A DNA stretch of 64,000 nt from Excoecaria cochinchinensis (Eukaryota; Streptophyta; Magnoliopsida; Malpighiales; Euphorbiaceae), in the NCBI GenBank assembly GCA_947683425.1, contig CANTUQ010000158.1, positions 1,488,001-1,552,000 on the forward strand, written 5' to 3'. Below are positions 46,101 through 60,056 of the stretch, piece after piece. The notes beneath the pieces were generated by a model. The model did no database searches, was not told the origin of the DNA, and was given only the letters and a program-made list of their open reading frames with translations. The translations under genes and the position numbers were made by a program. Positions within the stretch are counted from its first letter, which is position 1. Each line of letters opens with the position of its first letter.

Positions 46101-48505
46101 CATTGAACACTGTAATTACTGGATACACTGTAAACACTGAATACTGCATTGAGATAAACCGTCATTGGTCTATCAATAGCAAGTCGCCATGACTCGTACC
46201 GCGGTGTGGAATCCCTACGGCTAGCCAATTATATCCTGGACTAGATTTCACTACCATATAACTACTAAGGGCAATATATCATCATCATTCATACAATATC
46301 ATACTTTATCACTATGCACTGCATACACATTCGTTTATCAATACTTAATCACTTTATGCCATCACATTCCATTAATTGTCAAAAATACATACTTACATCT
46401 CTTAGATTACCATTCGGCCAACAAGTCACTTTTCCACATTATGCACTTTAATTTCAATTAATCACTCATTCATACTCTTTATATATTAATCATACTATAA
46501 ATATCATTTATGTATCATAATTCATCACATATCTTAAATGAACCCTTTATATACCATTCGGCCACTACACTATCTTTCTCTTTAGTTCACTTTAATTCCA
46601 CTTAATCATTCAATCATTTAATTTACATATTGTGTTAGTCATAAACATCATTTACTTGCCATGTTACACAACATACCTCATTATTTTATTTAATATCCCT
46701 TTCGGCCACAAACATTAGATTTTCTTTATGTGTTCTTTAATTTCTTTTAATCACTCTATCATGCCTTAAACATGTTATACATATAATAACCATCAATTAT
46801 AAGCCATAAACTTAATTTAATCTTCATAAAATCCATAATATACTATTCGACCTACATTAGGTTTTTCATACCTCTTAGTTTTAATTTCATCTAATCATAC
46901 TTTTACACTATTTTAGACCCACTAATCACATATATTAAGTTAGATTCAATTATTCATGCATATTTCACATACACGCAATACAAACATAACCTAAAATCAT
47001 GCCTCTACCATGGAAAAGAAAGGATATTGTATCCACTAACCTTATTTCCATGCTCTCCACCACTTCAGCTTGCTTTCTATGCCTTATCTCCTTAAAACTC
47101 CATCTTCTCCATAAAAATCCTAAGGTGGCCGAATTTAAACATCAATATTTTCTCAAATCGTTACTTCCTTTTTGCAATATAATTACATAATCATCATCTA
47201 AATACCCAAAAATACCTATTTGAACCATTAGATGAAATTATAGAACCCTAAATCTCTTACCTCAAAATTAGGGCATAATTTTGAACACTTGGTTTTTTCC
47301 ACTTTCTTCACTTCAAATGAGCTTTTGAAACCATTATCAATGAAAAGAGGGGCTGTATTTTACTTAGGAAAGTTATATTTATGAAGAACTTTGAAGAGAG
47401 AAGAAGAAAATTCAAGAAAAAGAGGGAGAGTAGAGTTTGGCCAAGAAGAGGAGGAAGAAGGGTGGAGAGAATTCTGGAAAATTGGAGATTTTTCTTCCTT
47501 TTACATGTTTCTTGAGTGGGCTTGGGCTTGGTTCAACCTATTGGGCCAACCCTAAAGCCCATTTAAGTTATTAAGCCCATTTTCCATCCAAAAATTATTT
47601 TTCTCACTTACCAAGCTCAATTTCTCCCAAAATCAATTCCATAATTCTCAAAATATATAATTTAGCCTCTATGTAAAATTTTAGCTCAATCGGAAACCAT
47701 TTTTTAGTCCGCTAATTTCTTACCAGTCCGATAACTCAATTTTCTGTCTTACTGTAAAATTTATTTTTCTTTACCAATTGATTCCCCATAATATTTCAAG
47801 CACAACCATGCTTCCAAATAATTTTTTTGAGGTTCAGAACTCCATTTAGAATCCAGTCAAATTTTGGTCAAACCTAGTCAACTGGTCCAGTCCGACCGGT
47901 TCGATTCAATGGTTGAGCCAGTTCGGTTCACTTTTCACCCTTAACATCATTTTCACTCTTATATATCCATTAGACCTTAATTCCATCTCAATTAGGTTCA
48001 CTATTTGGTCCAATTCAATTAAACCAGTCCGGTTCACTAATTTATCAGTGTCTCCATAAAATTTCTTTTTCACCACCAAACTATTTTACACACTATTCTG
48101 AGTCTATCTATACCTTTTGATAATTTTTTAGAGGTCGTTTACTATATTTAGAGCCTCGGTCAAACTTCGGTCAAACTTGATTACTATTTGAATCAAACCG
48201 GAGGCTTCCTTCAAACTGACTTTCGGAGGTCGTTTTAGCTCCGTTTTCAGTTTTGATTTCACCACTAGACTCCTTACGATCCACAGATCATTTTTTCGAA
48301 ATCAGAATTTTTCGGCGCCGGACGGCCAGGTTCATTGTATAGCCGTCCCGGTGTCACCCGTCCCAAAATCACTATATTTTTAGCTCACTTATCAATAAGT
48401 TTTGACACTGGCAAACTCACTCCCTACACTGTTCGACACTGCGATGGTCGTGGTAGCACTGAAATTATGCACTGTCACTTTTAAGCCGGTATTTGGGCCA
48501 CTACA
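43133..48505 (-). mobile_element. 5.37-kb minus-strand Tekay-type LTR or non-coding element, G-poor
   Basis: Read on the minus strand it runs from TGTAGTGGCCC at 48505 to GGGTGTTACA at 43133, flanked by AAGTG (43128-43132) and TAGTG (48506-48510), a 5-bp target duplication with one mismatch. It splits the gag of the surrounding element cleanly. It has a hairpin (43423-43437, minus-strand GGCAT / ATGCT) about 300 bp from its 3' end, like other Tekay LTRs. No protein domain was found. From about 43500 to 46000 the plus strand has very few G residues. It is longer than the other LTRs here. Confidence 0.75.
43423..43437 (-). other. Hairpin corresponding to the Tekay LTR block
   Basis: Minus-strand stem GGCAT / ATGCT, loop TTCTA, in a CCACTA..AGCACG context like the reference block. 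The second hairpin is not clear here. Confidence 0.5.
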
Positions 48506-51500
48506 TAGTGAGGTTTTGGAAGAGATTCGCTGTCCGCTAAAAAAGGCAGACTGTGTAGTCTCACTTTTGCAGGGTTCCGCCTATGACTGGTGGAAGTTAG
48601 TCCGCAAACGTCCTCAGTTGCCCGATCCAATCACGTGGGAGTTCTTTGAAAGGGTGTTTAATAATAAGTATGTGACTAAGGCTTATAAGGAGGCTAGGTG
48701 GGCTCAATTTTAAGTCTCAAGCAGAGGGCCTTGTCGGTAGCTGAGTATGAGAAGGAATTTAATAGGTTCAGTAAGTATGCTCGCCGGGTATCCTCACCGA
48801 AGATTTTCGCTGTCAACACTTTGAGGCCGGCCTGAATGAATAATGAAGGTGATGTTGATATCTCTGATGAGTGCCTCCTACAGTTAGCTATTATCAGATT
48901 GTGTAGGGCAGCCTTGAGAGCGAAATGTTCAGAGACCATTTTGAGAGAGAGAATTATAAGAGGAATCCCCCTCATGGAGGTTCATCATCGGGTAAGAGAT
49001 CAAGAACCCTCAAGTAAATTCTCCAGATAAATCCTCTAGCAGTCATGCTACGAGGGGTAAGAAGTAGGGTTCTTCGTATGTGTCTAGTGCAGGTAGAGGT
49101 GGTTCGGGTGTCAGGGGCGATGTTGTGCCGGAGTGCTCTCACTGTAATAATTGCCGTAAAGGCAAGTGCCATTAGTTGACTAGAGGTTGTTTCTGATGTG
49201 GAAGCACGGATCATTTGCTGGCCAATTGCCCTAAGTTGAGTGAGAACACTTGGGATCAGCAAGAGGCCAGTAGAGCTCGGTCTAATACCCCTCAAGTTAG
49301 TCGAGGTAGAGGTAGAGGAAGAGGTCATGGTGGTCGGCCTAGAGACGGAACTCCATCTGAGTCAGTAGACCGTCCTTAAATGGCACTAGCAAGGGCCTAC
49401 GCGATGAGAGCTCAGGAAGAGCAGGATGCGCCCGAGGTGATTGCTGGTAAGTTCCTACTCTGTGACACTGAGTTGTATGCTCTAATAGACCTTAGATCCA
49501 CACACTCATATTTGTGTTCTGATAAATTGTATGCTAAATTGCATGATGTTAATCAGTTAGATTATGAGATTTGTGTGACCAGTCCCTTAAGGCATAGTAT
49601 CAATGTGAGTAAAGTGTATAGGAATTGTCACCTAATGGTTCAAGGTATTGAGTTTCCGGTTGATCTAATCGATTTGCTTTTTTGTGAGTTTGATCTAATT
49701 TTGGGAATGGACTGGTTGTTTAAGCATCGGGCTGTAATGGATTGTCATAGAAAGACCGTAGTACTTTGAGGTAGAGATCAGTCTTCAGTTGTGGTGAGAG
49801 GTCTCGGTTCTGGTCCTTTGGGTAATGTAATTTCGGCTATGCAAGCTAGCGTTTTATGAGGAAGGGATGTGAGTTATTTTTGGCTGTTGTGTTGGATTCT
49901 AGGCATAGTCAGGTAAAGATTCAGGATATCCCAGTGGTTAGGGAGTTTGAAGATATGTTTCCGGGAGAGTTGCCTGGTTTGCATCGGGAGAGAGAAGTAG
50001 AAGCTATCCATAAAGATTATGCCGGGTACTGCTCCTATTACTAGAGCACCTTATTGAATGGCTCCTATAGAATTGATGGAACTTAAGACTCAATTATAGG
50101 AACTATTAGATAAGGGTTTTATTAAACACAGTGTATCTCTATGGGGTGCTTCGGTATTGTTTATTAAGAAAAAGGACGGGACGCTAAGGATGTGTATTGA
50201 CTACCGCCAGATTAATAAAGTCATTGTGAAGAACAAGTATCCATTGCCTAGGATTGAAGACCTATTTGATCAGTTGAGAGGAGCTGGAATCTTTTCTAAG
50301 TTTGATTTGTGGTCCGGTTATTATCTGCTTCGGGTTAAGGATGTGGATGTTGTTAAGACTGCTTTTCGGACGCGATATGGCCACTATGAATTTTTAGTGA
50401 TGCCGTTTGGGTTAACCAACGCACCAGCGGCTTTTATGGATTTAATGAACAGGGTATTTAGGTCGTATCTCGACCGATTTATTGTGGTGTTCATTGACGA
50501 CATCTTGGTATACTCGAAGAATGAAAGTGAGCATGAGAAACATTTGTGTTTGGTGCTTCAAATGTTGAGGGATCACTAGCTTATTTGCTAAGCTTAGCAA
50601 ATGTAATTTTTGGTTGAAAGAGGTGTCTTTTCTAGGACATATTGTTTACTCAGAAGGCATTCAAGTGGATCCGTCAAAGATTGAGGCTATTGTGATTGGA
50701 AAGCACCTTAGAATGTGCCTGAGGTAAGAAGCTTTTTTGGTTTAGTTGGATATTACAGGCAGTTTGTGAAAGGGTTTTCGGTTATTGCCACACCGATGTC
50801 TAGACTTCTTCGGAAGGCTGGTAAAATTTGAGTGGTTTGATAGATGTTAAGCAAATTTTAAGCAGTTGAAGGGTTTGTTGGTTGAGGCTCCTGTACTTAC
50901 TCAACCCACCTCGGGTAAAGAGTATATTATGTACAGTGACGCTTCAGGTATAGGAGTTGCCTGTGTTTTGATGCAAGATGGTAAGGTTATAGCTTATGCT
51001 TCCCCGGTAATTGAAGCCCCATGAGTGAAATCATACGACGCATGATTTAGAATTAGCTGCTGTAGTTTTTGCTCTTAAGATTTGGCATCATTATTTGTAT
51101 GGGGAGACGTGTAGGATTTTCACTGACCATAAAGTTTAAAATATCTCATCATAACGTCGGTGGTTAGAGCTATTTAAGGATTACGATTGTATTTTGGACT
51201 ATCACCTGGGAAAGGAGAATGTAGTCGCTGATGCTTTGAGTCGGAAGTCTATTTCGGCTTTATTATTGCAACATACTAAGTAGAGGTTTGATTCAGAAGG
51301 AGCTTTGATTGCTCAACTAAAAGCTAGGCCTGTTCTGAAGCAGTTGATTGTTGATGCTCAGAGAAATGATTAGAAATTGTAGCAAGTGATGCAAGTGGTT
51401 TAGAGTGGTAATCAGACTGACTTTTCGGTTAGGGATGGGGTGCTAAGTTATAGAAATCGTTTGTGTGTGCCTAATGACGATGAGTTGAAGAAAAAGCTTT

Positions 51501-52790
51501 TGATAGAGGCACACACTACAATTTTTACTATGCACCCTAGAAGTGAAAAGATGTATAGAGACCTGAGGCAATTTTATTGGAGGCCCGAGATGAAGAGAGA
51601 TATTGTGGATTTTGTCTCCAAGTGCCTAACCTGTCAGCAGGTAAAGGCTGAGCACCAGGTTCCATCTGGGTTGCTCAATCCTTTATGCATTCATCAGTGG
51701 AAGTGGGATGATGTCACTATGGATTTTGTATCAAGTTTACCGTTGACTCAGAGGAAACATGACTCGGTTTGGGTTATAGTTGATCAGCTCACCAAGTCGG
51801 CTCACTTTTTACCAGTCCACCTTGATTACTAGATGGATAGGTTGGCAAAAATTTATGTTAATGAGATAGTCAGATTGCATGGAATTCCATTGTCAATTAT
51901 CTTAGACCGGGATCCGAGATTTACATCAAAGTTTTGGAAAGAATTGCAAGCTGCTTTGGGTTCTTGACTGAACTTTAGTACTGCTTGCATCCTTAGACAG
52001 ACGGGCAGTCAGAAAAGGTGATTCAGATTTTGGAGGATATGGTTCGGGGTTGTGCATTGGACTTTTTGGGCAATTGAGACAGATATGTACCACTAATGGA
52101 GTTAGCATACAATAACAATCATCAGATGAGCATAGGGATGGCCCCATATGAGGCTCTATATGGTAGGAAGTGTAGGACTCCAGTTTGTTGGACTGAGTTG
52201 ACTGAACATTCTTTTGTTGGCCCTGAATTGGTTAGAGATACCGAGGAAAAGATCAAGGTTGTGTAACAGAATTTAAAGATAGCTAAGGACAGACAGAGAT
52301 CCTATGCTAATTTAAAGTGGAAAGATATTCAATATGATATCGGAGACAAGGTGTTCTTAAAAGTATCGCTAGGGCGTAAGGTCCTTTGATTTGGCAAGAA
52401 AGGGAAGCTAAGTCCTATTTTCATAGGACCTTATGAGATTTTGGAAAGAATTGGAGCCGTTGCCTACAAGTTAGCCTTGCCGTTAGAGTTAGCTAAGTTG
52501 CATGACGTATTTCATGTATCGATGCTTTGCCGATATAGATTGGATGCGTCTCATGTCCTATCAGTTCAGGATGTGCGGGTTCAACCTGACTATTCATATG
52601 ATGAGGAACCGAAAGCTATTCTGGCTCGAGAAGTGAGAGAGCTTAGAAATAGACAGATCCCTTTGGTTATAGTATTATGGTATCATCATGGGATCGAAGA
52701 AGCTACTTGGGAACCAGAGTCAGTTATGAAGTTTTAATATCCGCATTTGTTTAGTTCAGGTGAGAATTTTGAGGGCAAGGAGGGTAGAAT
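48506..52790 (+). pseudogene. Gag-pol remnant of old Tekay element
   Basis: All domains can be followed in order but in broken frames: gag YDWW region (48580), zinc knuckle (49190-49235, TGA in place of Arg), protease (49480, DLRST where the intact copy has DPGST), RT (50157-50579, FIDD present), RNase H (50930-51250, with a small deletion near 51135), integrase HHCC with CLTCQQ (51620) and the catalytic core to about 52260, and a chromodomain (52550-52737). Many stops are C to T changes. A PPT (AAGGAGGG, about 52778-52785) precedes the right LTR. Confidence 0.9.
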
Positions 52791-54281
52791 TATAACACCC
52801 CGATTCCCACCCTCGAAGTTTTGAGCTATTGTGTGTGTGTTATTGCATGTGTTATGCCATTATGTTAGTTAATTAAATATTTAATTGCATGATTTATTAA
52901 GTTTAGGGGGTATAGTTGTATGTTATATTTTGATTAAGTGGTATTAATGTTTTAATGGGAAGATTAGGAGGATTAGAAGTGCAAATTGCCACAAACCACC
53001 ATAGGATTGTGACAAGTGGAGAAAGAGAAAGTGAGGATAGAGGTTGACTTGGTCTTAGGAAAGAGAAAATGAGAGAGAGAGAGAGTAATGAACAGTTAGT
53101 TTCCGTTCTTCCCTCTCTCCCATTTTCCCTTTCTCTGTTAAAACCTCTCCTCTTCTCCTCCTTGCTTTTCCTTTCCTCTTTTGCTGCAATTTATTGGTGG
53201 GTGTTTGCAATTGAAGAGCTTAGTAAGTAAGTGTTTTTGCTCTTCTTCTTCCTCCTCTTTTACTTTTGTTCCCGTGGGTTATGTGTGTGTAGTTATTGGT
53301 GTGTGTATGTTAAGCAATTTGTGTATTTTGGGTTGTTGTAGCTGAAATTCCTCCTAAAGATCCTAAGGGGAAGGAGATTATTGGTGGGAGTTTAGCCTTT
53401 GATTGTGTGGAGCTAAGGAGTTCAAGGTTTGGGAAATTGTGTTTGTTTTAATTTGTGATTTTATGATTTTTGATAAGATTAATGAATTGATTTGCCTGAG
53501 ATGCTTATCATGGGTTTGAATTTGTTTGAGTTGAGTTTTGATGGCATGATTTGAGTGTGGTATTGTAGTTTTGATTTGGGGTTAAGAATTGGGAAGTGGG
53601 TAGCAGTGAATAGCATAAATTTTTGGGTTTTTGTTGATTCACACGGCGGTAAGGAAGGTCATACCACCGTGTGATCGGATTTCTGTGTTTGAGTTTTGCT
53701 TATCCGTGGGGTTACACGGCGATAAGGGTTTGTCATACCGCCGTGTAAATATATTTTGTTTTGAGGAATTGCTTTTGTGCATTTTTACACTGCGGTCAAG
53801 ATTTCTATACCGTCGTGTAAATGCATTCTGTTATCTGAGGATTTTTAGCTCGGTAGGCCACACGACGGCTAGGTTTTCTTAACCACCGTGTGGAATGTCT
53901 TACACGACAGTAAGGTTTTGTCATGCCACCACTGTAGGGAGGCTTTTTGAGAGACTTAGTTTTTTAATTTGTACTCTTTTGTATAACTTTTGTTTCTGTT
54001 TCAATTTTGTAATACTTCAGCTATATATTTTGTAATTTTGTAAAGAATGATATTGTACTCCTCTCCTTGTAATGAATATTTTGTTATATCATTGAAAAGA
54101 GCTTGAGATTTCCGTTGGTAGTTTTGAATATGATAATTGAGTTGTAAGATTTTTATTTTTTTCTTTCTATTCATGTTATTTATATGCTTGGTTGTGATTT
54201 GGTTTGGTGGCACCCTTATCTATACGGGGTCTCACTCTTCTTGTGGATGAGCTCCCTTACCTATGGGTATGGGGTGTTACA
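52791..54281 (+). repeat. 3' LTR of old Tekay element, with internal deletion
   Basis: 1491 bp. It matches the left LTR, but about 680 bp corresponding to 41721-42399 are missing at 53934. The deletion removes the paired hairpin block. It ends GGGGTGTTACA, then TSD TTATT. Confidence 0.9.
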
Positions 54282-54286
54282 TTATT

Positions 54287-55135
54287 TCTGGCTCGAAGGT
54301 CTCCAAAAGTGTCCAAAATAGTATCCTTTTTCCTGGAACAGGGCTTCGGAGCAGTCTATGTTCAGGATGTCATATCTCTTAGGTTACAGCTCCAAATGAC
54401 CTGAAATGTTTTCCATTAGAAAGTTAGCATCTTGGGGATCATTTTTTAAGAAGATAACTTTGGATAAGAATGATGTTTACTTGTTGATTATGAGTGGATA
54501 ATTGGGTTGGAAACATTTTATAGAGTGGAGTGAAGCTGTGTTTCCAGAAAGACACAGCTGGGGCCGAGAAGCACAGTTGTGCTCGCTAAAACATAGCTGT
54601 GCTTTACCATGATTTCTTTTGTTTATGATTTAACTTATTAATTTTGCTACCAAATGGACTCGAATTTAAACAAAATTAAATATGATGATTATTTAACAAT
54701 AATTAATGATATTTGTTAAGTTTTTGTATTATTTTATATCATTCATGAGATTTAGTTTCTTTTTTGAATCCGCTTTTAACCTGAATTTCTTGAAACTTGT
54801 TTGGCTTATTCAAACAACTTGTGGTTAAATGATTGACCTGGAATATGTTGGATTATAATATGGATAATATGATAGGTATTAAATTGATTAAATACAAATA
54901 AAATTATACAGTACTATCAGGTGTGCGACTTAAGCCGTGAGTGCAATAGAATGATGTATAGGTTCTGTCGCGAGCGTGACAAGGGTCGCGAGTGCGATGG
55001 AGTGCTCCATAGGGCATAAATTGCCGGATTGTTATCTTTCGTGTGGGCAAAATTTAGTGTGAGCATGACAAAAGTCTTTTGTGTTCTGTCGTGTGCGCGA
55101 CTTATGCCGCGAGTGCGACTGAAAGTTATGTCGGG
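54287..55135 (+). mobile_element. Tekay-type LTR, right half (resumes after insertion)
   Basis: Continues the LTR left at 40558. Holds its own short inverted repeats (CACAGCTG, GCACAGTTGTGC, 54540-54610) and decayed TGTCGCGAGCGTGAC phrases (54955-55115). Cut by the next LTR start at 55136. Confidence 0.6.
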
Positions 55136-57283
55136 GTGTAATAGCCTGAAGTATACCCTAGTAGTGTCGAGCGTAATTAGCGTAAGCGAGTGAGTGTAAA
55201 TTAGGGTTTTTAATTTTGGACTAAATTGAAAATAAGAAGTTAAGGCCTAATTGCATGAAATAAAAGAAGTGTAGTGATCACAATGTAAAAGTGCATGATT
55301 AATATTAAGTGAGGTTAATAAGTTTAAGTGGAGATTAGAGCTGCCACCTAGCCTTGAGGGGATTAGAGAGTGACACCTAGTAGATTGTATGCATATATAA
55401 GGTTGGTTGAGAGAGAGTAAGTGGAAAAATCTGTTCTTGTTTCTTTTTGGTTTAGCTCTCTCTCTCATTTCTGCTTCCTTCCTTCTTTGTTCTTTATCCC
55501 TTCTTTCGTTCCTCTCTTGCTTCTTCATCCATTCCATTGGTTTCTTAAGTTTTGAGTGGTGTTGCATTAAGAAGATTAAGAGATAGATAGAAAGGTAAGT
55601 TTGAGTCTAGTTTCTCTTCTTCTTTTAATGTGATTTAGATTTCTGTTCATGGATGAAATCCTATTTTGAATGTGTGTATATGTTGTTTGTAAGCTGGGGA
55701 AAGCTAGTAGAAAGGCAAAGGATAAAGAGAAGGCTATTTGAGCTAAGAGATTGAAGGAGTGCTTCAAGAGGTTGGGATCGTGTGCCATTTGATTTTTGCA
55801 CGTGTAGTGAATTGTGATGTAGTGTCAATTGATGCATGTTTAATGTGTTTGTGTAGTTTGGAGAAATTGTATGTGTTAATTAATATTGATATAATTGAAA
55901 AGTAAAATGGATGTGTGTTGAAGTGTTAATTGAATTGCCATAAGTATAGTATAGTGATCATGTATGAACCCTAGTTGTAGGGGAAAACTCTGCTCAGATT
56001 GTCCTAGACCTCCGTGTGCTATTTTGGTGATAAGTGGAGTTTTAGAACTCTAAATTAAGTGATTATTGCACCATTATAACCATGTCTTCCATACCTTTAA
56101 AAGTTCAGGAAATGACTATGAACTAATTCTGATTCTAAGACCCTTAAAAGTGGCCTAAACATAAGTGTCTCTATTCTAGCGGGTCCATTGGAACAGTATA
56201 GCTTGTTTAGGTCATATCTTATGTTTTATATGTGCAAATGACCTGATATTTGTCCCATTAGAAACTTAACATCCTAGTAAAAAATTGTTAATGGGACATT
56301 TTTCCAAAAATTGAGGTTTAGACATTAGTTTGGGCAGTACAAGTTTGAGGTGAAAAGCTATCTTGTAGGACACCTGATGGAAGCTACTGTCGCGAGCACG
56401 ACCAAGGTCACGAGCATGACAGAACAAGTTAAAGAGGGATTTTCTTCTTGTTTTGGAGCCCATGGTTGGCATGAATCATTTCCCACCTTCACCCTGCTCT
56501 AGTTTGTGCATTTTTGTGTGTTTTTCCTTTCCAAAATGCATCCGAACTTCATTGTAAGACCCTATAGCTTGACCAATTCATGTCTAACACTATGAAATGA
56601 GTATATGAATGTTTGTCAATTGAAATTATATGGAAATGATGCTATGGCATAGTAGTTTAATAAAGGAGTTGAATGTATACATGCCTTTAATTATTGTATT
56701 GAGTCTATAAATAAGCATGATGGAGTGTATATTTGGTTGATGAATTTGTTAAACCTATCAATATTAAATTGAATCTATAGTACGAATCTATATAAGAAAA
56801 TGTGAGCATGTTGTAAACCTACTTGTACTAGTGTATGTTAACTTATATTGTGAAGTAAATTAATTATTAAGCCTATAATCGAGTCGTGGATAGATAAGCA
56901 TGCTTATAAAGTGCTAGTGATTCGCAGCTGCTAGTGTAGCACCGATGGGTGTCTAGTGATTGATACCGATGGGTATCCAGTGATCTAGTGTTTGGGACTT
57001 CGGTCTCTAATGTTTAATATCTATTGTACCCATATCCACTTCTATAATGAGTTAGGCTATCTATAAAAAGAATGATATTGTATGTTTGATGATAATATTG
57101 TGTTTACATTGAACATGATAGTGCTAATATTGAATAATGCTAGTGTTGGCTATGCCATATTGAGTGATATCAATGTTACACTTCATGATATGTTGGCTAT
57201 GTTATCGAAGCTTTCTGTTGACAGTAAGTATTGATCAGTGTCATTGCAAAGCATGGATTATCGAATATATGGCATATTGTTTG
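55136..57283 (+). mobile_element. Tekay-type LTR, left part (split by gag-only element)
   Basis: Starts near TGTAATAGCCTGAAGTATACCC; the exact start is not proved by a TSD. Includes one decayed CG phrase pair (56390-56425) and the TGGATAGATAAGCATGC region that precedes the hairpin block in sister LTRs. Interrupted at 57283; resumes at 63978. Confidence 0.65.
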
Positions 57284-59935
57284 TGTAACACCCCAAAGCA
57301 GCCTTAGAAGAATTACGGAGTTTTGGTTTAAAAAGGGTTGGGTTTTGTGTGAGAGCGTTCTGTCGCGAGCGCGACAAGCGTTGCGAGCGCGACAGAACCC
57401 TCCCATGGAATGTGTGCACAAGTGGGATTAAGAGACATGGGGTTGTAGGGAGTTGACACATGGCATTGTAGGAGAGTGACAAGTGGCAAGAACTTGGTTG
57501 TTTTACATGAATTAAAAAGGAGGAAAAGACAAAATAGGAAAGAAATATTTAGATTAGCCAAAGATAATTGCGAATTAATGAGGTAAGTGGCATTTATTAG
57601 CAAAGTTAATGTAGAGATTAACATTGACCACCTGCCCTTCTTTTCCACGTGAATTGCCCTTGGTCCTTTGCTTTCCTTTGGCTTTCTATCGTTTTCCTCT
57701 TCTTTCCATTTTCTTTGTTCTTCTTTCCTTTTGGACTGTTTTGAGTGATTCATTTGGAGTGGTTTGAAGAGATAAGGGTAAAGAAATAGGTTGATCTCCG
57801 AAGAAGGTAAGTGACTCCATTTATTAGTATTGGTCTTCTGTTTTGTTATTCCTGTTTCTGATTTAAAGTAAAAGGAAAAGTAACCCAAGTGTTTGTATGG
57901 TTTTGATTCAAGTGGGGAACAAGAAAGTGGGCAAAGGCAAGGAGAAGGTCGGAATAGAGTAGAGGGCAGAGTTAAAGATTCCTAGAGGTAGGGATCGCGT
58001 GCGACCTTTATTTCGTTCATTTTGATTGCTTGCAGTGTTTTATGGTATATGTATATGGATATGTTGTGATTATATGTGTGCTAGATGGTCTTCATACAAC
58101 TTTCATGTGTAAAGTATGCTTGTGGGTGAATTCTGTTCAGATTGTCATCAGACCTCTGTGTATTGTATTTATGATAAATAGAGTTATTGGTCTTCAATTG
58201 AGTTGATTCAAATTGAATCTGAAACCTAAGATCCGTATCTAAAAATGTCTAACAGGGTACTGGATCTAATTCTAGCTCTAAGTATCCCAAAAAGTAGTTA
58301 GAACGTAGGTGACCCTGTTCTGGCGGGTTCACTGGTACAGTATAGATTTTTTGAATCATATCTGGAGTTTTATTTGTCCAAAATACCTGAAAGTTGTCCC
58401 ATTTAAAAGATAACATCCTAGTGAACAATTCTTATGAGACCACTTTGCCTCAAAATGTGGTCTAGATGGTGGTTTGGGCGATGTAAGTTTAGGGTAAAAA
58501 GCAGTCTCGTGAGGCACTAGAGACGAGCTTCTGTCGCGAGCGCGACACAGGTCATGATCTCGCAATAAAACAACCCATATTAAGACTTTTCTTCTTCATT
58601 TTGAGCCCATGGTTGGCATGGGTCAACCCCTTACCCTTCCCCTTAACTTATTATACATGATTAAGGTTATTAAATGATTATAAAGTGGGTATCTATGAGA
58701 AAATACATTTGAGTATGTTTAAGATTTGTAATTTAACTAATAAAGTAACAATGTACAATTGTGTGAAAGATAGCAAATGGCATCATAAATATGTGTGGAC
58801 TTATGAGTGCATGTATATGGTAATGTGATATAAGAGTTTATACATGGAAATTAGATGTCACATGCTTTTAATTGTGGAATATGATTAATAAAGACTGTAT
58901 ATGAATTAAATGTCTCTGAAGTTGATGAGTGGTTATTGAGCCTGATTACCGTTATAGTGGATAGATAAGCATGCTTATAAAGGGCTATAGTGCAGCTACT
59001 AGAGTTAGCCTTAATTGTGCCCAGAGTTCGGAATACCTCGTGTATTCCATAGAGTTTGAGTTAATTCTCCACATGTAAGATACTGTAAACAGTATCCAGA
59101 GTTACCCGTATCCACCATGAAAGGAATTCAGGCTTATTAATGTTGTGTAGTGAATTTGAGATGTTTAAAGAGTATTATTCTGAATGGATGTTATAGTACA
59201 TGAGAGAAATGCTTTAAAGAGTAATGTTTAAGTACATTATAGTTCTGTATATAAGTGTACGATTACATGAGTGTGTTTATATGAATGTGGACATATGATA
59301 GCGTATATTTGAATAAATGATATGTACAAGTTGTAGTGTACATGAATAAGTAAAAGAGTAGATGTTATATACATGTGAGTTCTTAGTACTTGATAATTGA
59401 GCATGCTACCTATACACGTACAAGCGCTATATGCATGAGTTATTTGATTTTGTCAAATGAAATGTGTGATTTATTTATGACTTCGTAAAGAAGTCCTTGC
59501 ATTTTTTTTCATCCCCACTAAGCGTTATCGCTTAGCACGGATGTTTGCTTCCGTGTAGGTTACAGGTTTGGATCAGTGAGAAGGCATCTGCAGGTCAAGG
59601 CCACTAGGAGTTTTGTCTGATCTCTTTTTGTATAAGATAGAGATAGAGTTGATGATGTTTTGAGTAACATCATTATGTAATAAAAGTGAAAGAATCACAT
59701 GTAAATGTATATGTAAAATTAAATGGAAACAGATTGTAATATGAACATGTCTAATGATAAATGTATATATGTAGTTAATACAAATTGCATGTTGGGCCCT
59801 AGTGTAGTAGTAATTTATTTTATTATTCTTAAATGAATATGTATTATGCTATCGCTTCCGCTAATGTATGTATATGTATACGTATGTGTCCGCTTGGCGC
59901 CTCGATATCCTTCCAGGGAGTATGGGGGTGTTACA
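57284..59935 (+). repeat. 5' LTR of gag-only element
   Basis: 2652 bp, TGTAACACCCC to GGGGTGTTACA. The TGTCGCGAGCGCGACA phrase occurs as a close pair at 57360-57395 and once at 58531-58546. The paired hairpins are at 59518-59555. Confidence 0.93.
59518..59555 (+). other. Paired hairpin block of Tekay LTR
   Basis: CTAAGCG / CGCTTAG with loop TTAT (loop differs from the reference, stem identical), then CACGGA / TCCGTG, a 6-bp stem extended by an A-T pair, then TAGGTT. Confidence 0.8.
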
Positions 59936-59940
59936 TTTAG

Positions 59941-59952
59941 TGGTATCAGAGC
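59941..59952 (+). other. Primer binding site
   Basis: TGGTATCAGAGC, initiator tRNA-Met type, identical to the complete Tekay element's PBS. Confidence 0.9.
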
Positions 59953-60056
59953 CCTAGGTTAAAACGGTTCAGGACTATAAGGTGATAGAGTATAGTATAT
60001 GTGTATAAGATTGCTTAGAGTGTGGCCTAATGAAGATATTATTTTGTAGGGTCTAG

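Larger units (their letters stand above)
40559..54281 (+). mobile_element. Old Tekay-type element, full span, TSD TTATT
   Basis: Left LTR 40559-42741, PBS 42747-42759, decayed gag-pol, right LTR 52791-54281, TSD TTATT at 40554-40558 and 54282-54286. LTRs have many differences and pol is full of stops and shifts, so it is much older than the element at 21724. A minus-strand LTR sits inside gag (43133-48505). Confidence 0.9.

Noticed and set aside
57284..59935. Frames of 60-186 codons on both strands in this LTR and its partner
   Set aside because: Not conserved as protein, broken between the two LTR copies, no domain.
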